This document shows, piece by piece, positions 58,285-64,000 of a stretch of DNA of 64,000 nucleotides (position 1 is the stretch's first letter; every line of letters starts with the position of its first letter). The notes below the pieces were generated by a model. That model was not told where the DNA came from. It searched no databases and saw nothing but the letters and a program-made list of their open reading frames with translations. The stretch comes from Gelidibacter maritimus (lineage in GTDB: Bacteria > Bacteroidota > Bacteroidia > Flavobacteriales > Flavobacteriaceae): positions 22,203 to 86,202 of the forward strand of contig NZ_JACGLT010000016.1 of assembly GCF_014062315.1 (NCBI RefSeq), read 5' to 3'. Both the position numbers and the translations under genes were made by a program.

Positions 58285-59358
58285 ATGAGCCTTTACAAGG
58301 AAATAAGAAAAGACTTAAAAAAGGAATTTCCTAAAATTCATTCTGATAACAACAGAACCTACCATAAAATAATTCAAAACATTTTTAATGCCGGATTTTG
58401 GAAAATTCTAGTTTCCTATTCAATCCTAATCTCTGTAGTGGTTTTTTACTCTAAATACATCGATTTCGATTTCCTTAAAATTCTCGAGATTAATTTTAGC
58501 GATAATGTCAAAACTTTTACAACTGGTATAATAACATTGGTCTCAATAAATTTATTTGTAACAAACTTTTTATTTACTCATTTAAAAGATGAAAGAGATG
58601 ATATGCAACCAATTATTGATGAAAGAGTTAATTTTAAGTTTATCACTTATCTTGGCTTTACAATTATAATATGCATATTATTTCTTTACTTTTTAGCTCC
58701 ATCAATTAATGAGCAAAATATAAAATCGAATATTTTAATATTTTTATTTCTCTCCTTTATCCTATACATTTTTCAGCTAATTTTTCTTTATAAGAAGGTG
58801 TTTAATTTTATTCATAAAACTAAGCGCAAGAAAATAATTGAAGAAACATTAATGTCCGAATTTTCACAAGCTTTCTATAGCGACTATTTAAAAAGGGAAT
58901 TTAAAAAAAGATATAGAAATTTGATGATTGAAATATTAGGATTTAAATATTACAATCCATTCATTCAAAAATTAGAAGATAAACACCAGCATTTTTCAAT
59001 TCAAAATGATAAAACCAAATATCTAAAGGATATTAATTCCAAACGATTACTAAAAAAACTTCAAAAAAATAAGAGTGAAAAGAATTTTTTTATCGACTTA
59101 GATTTAGACCAAAAATTTGAAGCCAATAACTCTCACTCTTTACTGATACTAGAAAACTTACCCTTGAAAAAAGTTTCAAGGTACTTTACCTTTTCGACCA
59201 AAAAACGATTTCTTGAAAAATATGATCAAAACCAACTAGATAATCTACTTCAAAAAACCAATAAGAATACTCTCTCTAATAACTATATAGATCTCGAGGA
59301 GAATTTGAATGATTTAGAGAGAATGTTCGACAAGTATTTAGAATTAAATTATGATTAA
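58285..59358 (+). CDS. Four-span membrane protein of a two-gene cassette
   Basis: A 357-aa protein of unknown family. Four hydrophobic segments lie at about residues 34-53 (ILVSYSILISVVVFYSKY), 76-98, 118-138 (FITYLGFTIIICILFLYFL) and 148-170. A lysine-rich, probably cytosolic C-terminal half (about 175-357) follows. No enzyme motif is visible. It overlaps the next gene by eight bases. An inverted end GTTGTGTGCA at 58249-58258 lies 26 bp upstream and matches TGCACACAAC at 61149-61158. Confidence 0.65.
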   Translation: MSLYKEIRKDLKKEFPKIHSDNNRTYHKIIQNIFNAGFWKILVSYSILISVVVFYSKYIDFDFLKILEINFSDNVKTFTTGIITLVSINLFVTNFLFTHLKDERDDMQPIIDERVNFKFITYLGFTIIICILFLYFLAPSINEQNIKSNILIFLFLSFILYIFQLIFLYKKVFNFIHKTKRKKIIEETLMSEFSQAFYSDYLKREFKKRYRNLMIEILGFKYYNPFIQKLEDKHQHFSIQNDKTKYLKDINSKRLLKKLQKNKSEKNFFIDLDLDQKFEANNSHSLLILENLPLKKVSRYFTFSTKKRFLEKYDQNQLDNLLQKTNKNTLSNNYIDLEENLNDLERMFDKYLELNYD

Positions 59359-61144
59359 AGGATTATATAGATATACAGATACAATTTCATTTAATTACTT
59401 AAATGACTTTTTTAATTCTATTCAAAAGAATATAATATCTGCAGCTAAAAACAATAACCAGGAAGCTTTTGAGAAGCTTCTGAATTTTTATTTATTAAAC
59501 TTTCTCACTAAGACTTTCGGGAAATCTGAAAATTTATACTCAAAAGGGGCATCTACCCTGGTAAATATCTATGATGGTCTGAATACTAAATTTAAACCAA
59601 GATTTGTTGAGCGAGTTTTTGAATCCCTTACTGCAAAAATAAGTTTTAGTAATGATTTAGAAGATTTTCCCGAAAAGTATATAGAACTAAGCTATCTATG
59701 TCTAATAAATATCACTAAAAAAATCCTTCAGGAGGATAATTACGACTTATTCAATAAAGCATTCACTGATATCGACAAGTCTTTAACAGGACTAGATTCT
59801 ATAAAAAACAGAGAAGGATATTTATTCAAATTTATTACAACTTTATTATGTTGGATATATTTTTTACGATCTCAAAATTCTATATCATATGAAAAATTCA
59901 ATTTTCAGTTTCTTGAAAATACATTTCAGGATTTGACAGTTGATTTAGATCGCAATTTCTTGAATGATTTTTTCGACTTATTTGAGGAAATTGAAAAAGG
60001 ATTATGGACAGCAGAAAATTGGGAAATAAAGGAACCTCCCCCAAACGAAGCTTATTTTGCTCTGTCCTCTAGAACTTGGTTAACTTTTAGTTTAGTAATT
60101 ATTCTTTTTAAATACGATAACTTAATTCGGTCTAATGATGATCTAAAGAAAATTAAATTGAGAGATCGTTTCCGATATTTCAATGATGATATAAGAAAAA
60201 ATCTTGATGAAATTAGTGAAGAAAAAAATGAGTTTATAGACTTAATATTTTCACCAAACTTAAAACCCGAGGAAATTAAAAGAAAATTTGATTACAAAAA
60301 GGAACAAATTTTAGAAGTATTTACCTTCCTGAGAAAAGAAGTAGAAATAGAACATTATAAGAAAATAAAAGACTTGCCATTATCCTTAGACAAAATAGAA
60401 GATTTTAGATACAAAGTTGGTAAAAATTGGGAGGATGGAACCGTTATAATCGCAATTCTAAAATTATTTAATAAAGTAAAATACTTACCAAATATTAAAG
60501 AAAGAGATGGCTACGGTTTTTTTCAAACATTGTTAAAAGGAAAATTTGCATTTATTGATGGCGAACATTATCAGGAAATTTATGGGTTGAGTGATTTCGG
60601 TTCGAGATTAGCAAGAGATATTGATAATCAGTTTTTTAAGAATATTCTAGAATATAGATTTCCAACAAAATCTGAAAATATAAATGTTTCAATTGATAAA
60701 TTTTTAGATGGATTGAAAAATACTAACCGTGTTGTAATATTTGCCAATTGGAAGAATGAACAAAAATTAAACTCCACGATTTATACAGAGGAAAAAGTAC
60801 TATTAAATTCCTATAAATCATATAGGGGAGTTCCTATCTTAAACTCTTTCAACTCATATAAGGATTATATATTTATTATAGATTTCAGTAACATCAAAAT
60901 TAAACTTTACACAAATGAATCTTCTTTATGGTATAAAGATCAGCTTCTAGTAGATATAACTGAGTATAGCAAAGAAAACCTAACAGATGAAAATATTCAG
61001 AAATGGAGAGAAAGCGATAAGTTTGATTACAATGCCGAAGAAGTGGATATTTTAGAAAGTAATAATATAAATATTAAAGTCCTGCTTAAATTCGATTTTA
61101 TAATAAATGATAATTTAAAGGCTTTAATTTTAGATTGTAGTTAA
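59351..61144 (+). CDS. Unknown 597-aa protein coupled to the membrane protein
   Basis: I recognise no domain. The protein is soluble by eye, very rich in Lys, Asn, Asp, Phe and Ile, and mostly helical in its first ~390 residues (FNSIQKNIISAAKNNNQEAF, YLCLINITKKILQEDNYD). A more beta-like last third contains FIIDFSNIKIKLYTNESS. There is no Walker, nuclease, protease or TIR motif I can see. Translation is coupled to the membrane protein by an eight-base overlap, and the pair is enclosed by inverted cassette ends. A sensor-effector pair is a hypothesis only. Confidence 0.6.
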   Translation: MIKGLYRYTDTISFNYLNDFFNSIQKNIISAAKNNNQEAFEKLLNFYLLNFLTKTFGKSENLYSKGASTLVNIYDGLNTKFKPRFVERVFESLTAKISFSNDLEDFPEKYIELSYLCLINITKKILQEDNYDLFNKAFTDIDKSLTGLDSIKNREGYLFKFITTLLCWIYFLRSQNSISYEKFNFQFLENTFQDLTVDLDRNFLNDFFDLFEEIEKGLWTAENWEIKEPPPNEAYFALSSRTWLTFSLVIILFKYDNLIRSNDDLKKIKLRDRFRYFNDDIRKNLDEISEEKNEFIDLIFSPNLKPEEIKRKFDYKKEQILEVFTFLRKEVEIEHYKKIKDLPLSLDKIEDFRYKVGKNWEDGTVIIAILKLFNKVKYLPNIKERDGYGFFQTLLKGKFAFIDGEHYQEIYGLSDFGSRLARDIDNQFFKNILEYRFPTKSENINVSIDKFLDGLKNTNRVVIFANWKNEQKLNSTIYTEEKVLLNSYKSYRGVPILNSFNSYKDYIFIIDFSNIKIKLYTNESSLWYKDQLLVDITEYSKENLTDENIQKWRESDKFDYNAEEVDILESNNINIKVLLKFDFIINDNLKALILDCS

Positions 61145-61148
61145 TCAC

Positions 61149-61284
61149 TGCACACAACATCGGTTAAAGAAAATAGCTTAAGTTTAGCTAAAATTCTATA
61201 TTTTAGGACTCTAAATTAAACCTGGTTAAGCCGACAAGCTAGCTCTTCCCTACACGATACTTTCCTTAACCGTGACCGTTGTGC
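61149..61284. repeat. attC-like imperfect palindrome (136 bp)
   Basis: The left arm TGCACACAACATCGG then TTAAAGAAAATA (61149-61175) pairs with the right arm TACTTTCCTTAACCG then TGACCGTTGTGC (61258-61283). The core CGGTTAAAGAAAATA matches the reverse complement of TACTTTCCTTAACCG at 13 of 15 positions. Outer ends are CACAAC and GTTGTG. The left arm repeats, inverted, the sequence that precedes the two-gene unit (58249-58258). Confidence 0.65.
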
Positions 61285-61301
61285 CTAATACGAAAGACTA
61301 A

Positions 61302-61424
61302 TTGAATAAAAATAATTTCATATCGACCAATGACTTTCACGCTATCGACTTATTCGAAAAATGGAAAAATCTAATTGTAAAAGCTGAAGAATCTATTCAA
61401 ATCTATACCCCTTGGCTATTTCGG
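61302..61424 (+). pseudogene. PLD-like gene truncated by the IS21 element
   Basis: A frame opening at TTG 61302 encodes FISTNDFHAIDLFEKWKNLI then VKAEESIQIYTPWL, and then runs into the IS end (stop at 61464-61466 inside the element). The pattern of a helix followed by A-E-x-S-I-x-I-x-T-P-x-L is the usual start of phospholipase D-like nuclease domains. It begins 18 bases after the attC-like site, as the first gene of the next cassette would. The remainder may lie beyond the window. The family call rests on about 40 residues. Confidence 0.45.
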
Positions 61425-61494
61425 AGTGACCGTGCCACCCTTTTCGGTCAAATTGTGCCACTTTGAAAGATCATACAATAATACATTTTTTTAG

Positions 61495-62232
61495 TTAAAT
61501 AGATTTAAGTTTTCCTTTTCTTAATGATTCTCCTTCGAGTTTTATTCTGTGCGAAGAATTTACTATTCTATCCAAAATTGCATCGGCAATAGTTCCTTCC
61601 CCAATCAGTTCGTACCACGCCGATACCGGTATTTGCGATGCGATAATAGTAGATGCCCCATTGTGCCGGTCGTCAATAATATCCATCATTATTTCGCGAC
61701 TTTGTTGGTCAAGCGCCTGCAGGCCAAAATCATCAAGAATAAGCAGATCGGTCCTTGTCACCCTTTTTAATTCTTTCAAATAGGAGCCATCCATTTTACT
61801 TAATATTAATTCATTAAGCAGCTTCGATGTATTGGCATAGAGCACTTTATATTCCATTAAACAGGCTTCATATCCGAGTGCCTGGGCCAGATAACTTTTG
61901 CCGGTCCCTGAAGCTCCGGTGACTATCAAGTTCTCTTTACGCCTGATAAAGTCAAGTGTTCCAAGTCGGACAAAACTATTCTTATCCAAGTTGCGCTGGG
62001 GATCGTAAGTGATTTCAACCAGACTTGCTTTTTGCTTAAAACAAGCCTGACTGACAAGGCGAACAATCTTCTTGTTAAGTCGGTCCTCCCACTGATGATC
62101 AACCAATAAGGCCAAGTATTCATCAGTTGTCATTGATTCAATGCGATTGTCCCCAAGGTGTTGTTTATGCAGGGATGCCATTGCCGACAGACGCATTTGT
62201 TGTAGTTTTTCTAGTGTTTGATTGTTGTTCAT
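61495..62232 (-). CDS. istB: IS21 helper ATPase IstB
   Basis: A 245-aa DnaC/DnaA-like AAA+ ATPase that guides IS21 target choice. Walker A is VTGASGTGKSYLAQ, Walker B is LLILDDFGLQAL, and the N-terminal helical part (QQMRLSAMASLHKQHLG) is the IstB-N domain. SRIIVNSSHRI-like closing residues read DRIVNSSHRIKLEGESLRK. The start is 26 bases after the istA stop. Length and motifs are complete. Confidence 0.93.
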   Translation of the reverse strand: MNNNQTLEKLQQMRLSAMASLHKQHLGDNRIESMTTDEYLALLVDHQWEDRLNKKIVRLVSQACFKQKASLVEITYDPQRNLDKNSFVRLGTLDFIRRKENLIVTGASGTGKSYLAQALGYEACLMEYKVLYANTSKLLNELILSKMDGSYLKELKRVTRTDLLILDDFGLQALDQQSREIMMDIIDDRHNGASTIIASQIPVSAWYELIGEGTIADAILDRIVNSSHRIKLEGESLRKGKLKSI

Positions 62233-62258
62233 TATAATTTATTTTATGGTTTAAATAA

Positions 62259-63812
62259 TTACTGATAGGCTGATGCCCCTCTTATATTATCGTGTTTAGG
62301 GATATGGGATTGCTGATCTTCGAGGTCTTTGAAAAACAAGGAATTTTGATCAACATTGTTCTTTAAGATGTTTTTGATACGGGCATAAGAGACCATGTTG
62401 GCTGCCAGCGCTCTTTGACAGGCCCTATCAAGCCTCTGTGATCCATAATCCTTATGAAGCTGCAACAGGCCCATAACTCGTTTATAGCCTATTTCAGGAT
62501 AGTCCAGACCATTTAATATTTTATCTACGCAGGCTACCACGTAGTTTCCGTGAACGGAGGCTTTGTTTTTAAAATATTCCGGACTCCAGTCCATGTAGTT
62601 TTGATGTGAGCTCGACAGGTGATCTTTATTGGTGTTGTAGCTTCCTTTGGATAAGTTTCTTTGGTGGAGAGCAATACGTTGATGATTGTAATAAACTTCC
62701 ACAATGTTTTTAGTGTAATGGATCAGGGTTTGTTTTCCGATGTACCGGTAAGGAACGCTGTAATAGCTTTTATCGGGAGAAAAATAAACATATCCCATCT
62801 TTTGAACTTTTGCTCTTCGATAGTCTTTTATTTCATAAGATTCTGCCGGTAATGGTTTTAGGTATTCCCGTTCGATAGTCTGAAAAAGTTCTGCACGGCT
62901 GGTTTCTTTTCGTTGAAACAAAAGCCTATTATACTGTTCCAGTAAACGATGGATCTCTTTGTTAAGTTCGGCCAGTGAGAAGAAGGTCATTTCCCGAAGC
63001 GGATAATAAATGCGCTGATAGACCAGGTGCACGGCGTTCTCAACCAAGGCCTTATCTTGTGGCGCATAGGTTCTGGTAGGGTTAATTACACAGTTGTAAT
63101 GCCGGGCAAAGTCTTTAAAACTTCGGTTGATGTTGGCCTCATACTTACTGGCACGGGTCACGGCGGATTTTAAATTGTCCGAGACAATGGCTTTGGGCAC
63201 ACCGCCGTAAAAATTTAAAGCATTGGCGCAACAAGCGATAAAATCTTCTCGCTTCTGACTCCTGCAGGCTTCGATATAAGTATAGTGGCTGTTTGGCAAA
63301 ATGGCTACAAAAACCTCCACCGGTATAATTTCTCCGGTTTCTTTATCGATGACCTCAAGTTTGCGTCCGGCAAAGTCCACAAACAATTCTTTACCTGGAT
63401 CGTGCTCTAATTTTAAAGAACCCTTGACATCGGCATACTTACGTCGGTAATGTTCCAAAAACTGGGTATAGCTGTACGGATGTTCTGCACTATCCCTATA
63501 TTCTTCATAATGATATTGAAAAGTAAAACCGGGATGATTGCGAGCTTTATTTACCCGTTCAAAATATCTCATCAGTTCATCCTGACGATTGATATTCAAG
63601 GTTGTTTTGAAGGTAAAGAGTTCTTCGAGCTTACTGTTGTCAAAGTCCAGCAAGGCATCAATACTATAGCTGCTTCCTTTAAGGCGTTTAATATAGGAGT
63701 TAACCGTATTGCGGGATATACTTAGGGTATCAGCGATTTTTCGATTGCTCAGTCCGTCTTTATAGAGGGTCAAAATTTGTTTTAAGTCCATAGGATCAAG
63801 TGTGTTTGCCAT
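62259..63812 (-). CDS. istA: IS21 transposase IstA
   Basis: A 517-aa DDE transposase. The N-terminal helix-turn-helix is KDGLSNRKIADTLSISRNT. The integrase core has its triad at Asp146 (LFVDFAGRK), Asp212 (IVSDNLKSAV) and Glu258 (ALVENAVHLVYQRI). A C-terminal Mu-like beta-barrel region (KVQKMGYVYFSPDKSYYSVP) and a terminal DNA-binding helical region follow. The length is typical for IS21 and no frameshift is seen. Confidence 0.94.
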   Translation of the reverse strand: MANTLDPMDLKQILTLYKDGLSNRKIADTLSISRNTVNSYIKRLKGSSYSIDALLDFDNSKLEELFTFKTTLNINRQDELMRYFERVNKARNHPGFTFQYHYEEYRDSAEHPYSYTQFLEHYRRKYADVKGSLKLEHDPGKELFVDFAGRKLEVIDKETGEIIPVEVFVAILPNSHYTYIEACRSQKREDFIACCANALNFYGGVPKAIVSDNLKSAVTRASKYEANINRSFKDFARHYNCVINPTRTYAPQDKALVENAVHLVYQRIYYPLREMTFFSLAELNKEIHRLLEQYNRLLFQRKETSRAELFQTIEREYLKPLPAESYEIKDYRRAKVQKMGYVYFSPDKSYYSVPYRYIGKQTLIHYTKNIVEVYYNHQRIALHQRNLSKGSYNTNKDHLSSSHQNYMDWSPEYFKNKASVHGNYVVACVDKILNGLDYPEIGYKRVMGLLQLHKDYGSQRLDRACQRALAANMVSYARIKNILKNNVDQNSLFFKDLEDQQSHIPKHDNIRGASAYQ

Positions 63813-63860
63813 AACTTATCTTTTATTAAAAAAGGACAAGCTACTTGATCTTTCAAAAAA

Positions 63861-63991
63861 TGGCACAAATCAAACCGTAAATCCGGCTAAACCCATTTCA
63901 GACTGGCACAAATCGAACCGTAAAAAATGGCACAGTTTGAACCGTTATCACTGGCACAGACCCACCGAAATCACTGGCACAAATCGAACCG
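63861..63991. repeat. Multiple terminal repeats of the IS21 element
   Basis: Five copies of TGGCACA(A/G)(A/T)T(C/T)(G/A)AACCG-type units lie upstream of istA at 63861, 63904, 63928, 63952 and 63975. The fourth is degenerate. IS21 elements carry such multiple transposase-binding repeats at their ends. Confidence 0.75.
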
Positions 63992-64000
63992 GAATATCCA

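Larger units (their letters stand above)
61420..64000 (-). mobile_element. IS21-family insertion sequence
   Basis: The element has istA then istB on the minus strand and terminal repeats built on TGGCACAAATCGAACCG. Five TGGCAC copies lie at 63861, 63904, 63928, 63952 and 63975 on the plus strand. Two inverted copies (GTGCCA at 61432 and 61455) are at the other end. TATTTCGG (about 61418-61425) and CCGGAATA (63989-63996) look like outermost inverted ends. The exact right end is at or beyond the window edge and no target duplication can be checked. Both genes look intact, so it may be active. Confidence 0.85.

Overview
The window reads as a chromosomal segment of a marine-type member of the Flavobacteriaceae (Bacteroidota). 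The evidence is a gldI gliding-motility lipoprotein, -7 boxes of the TAnnTTTG type, a long two-part signal peptidase I, WbqC and DUF3810/DUF6122/DUF6503-type proteins, an alpha-2-macroglobulin carrying a SusC-like signature, and AT-rich spacers with many short dispersed repeats. I cannot assign a genus from sequence alone.

The first ~51 kb is ordinary core genome. It holds protein folding and cell-wall recycling (SlyD-like FKBP, mpl), a giant alpha-2-macroglobulin, a cysteine synthase-family enzyme, a two-domain fasciclin lipoprotein, yidC and pyrG, then an SDR reductase. Next comes parA-parB-DUF5683-dapB-lepB-wbqC-DUF6122 on the plus strand. A minus-strand block follows (TPR protein, ribH, two paired mini membrane proteins, mutL, two tandem rhomboids, EEP hydrolase), with recF diverging from it. 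After that are a DciA-like DUF721 protein, a penicillin acylase, a cold-shock protein, ndk, a DHH phosphoesterase, gldI, a cyclophilin-FKBP fusion, a PepD-type dipeptidase, DUF3810, two adjacent amidohydrolases, a SpoU methyltransferase and an M48 protease.

From about 50.9 kb to the end the window is accessory DNA. Gene units here are separated by long imperfect palindromes whose outer ends read ...AAC / GTT..., and matching inverted ends bracket whole gene units: a 280-aa membrane protein, and a two-gene membrane protein plus 597-aa protein unit. These resemble integron attC-type cassette sites, although no integrase is present. Between them lies a tight operon with 1-2 bp junctions: an AlkB dioxygenase, a compact UvrD-like helicase, a coiled-coil protein with a SAP/Rho-N-like tail, and a SAM methyltransferase. 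I recognise no described system with this composition, and it is the best candidate for a new nucleic-acid repair or defence module. It is followed by a minus-strand stretch resembling a group II intron 3' end, the two-gene membrane unit, and a PLD-like gene start cut off by an IS21-family element (istA/istB) that fills the rest of the window.

I saw no rRNA, tRNA or CRISPR array. Functions are given from recognisable family motifs; no database search was run.
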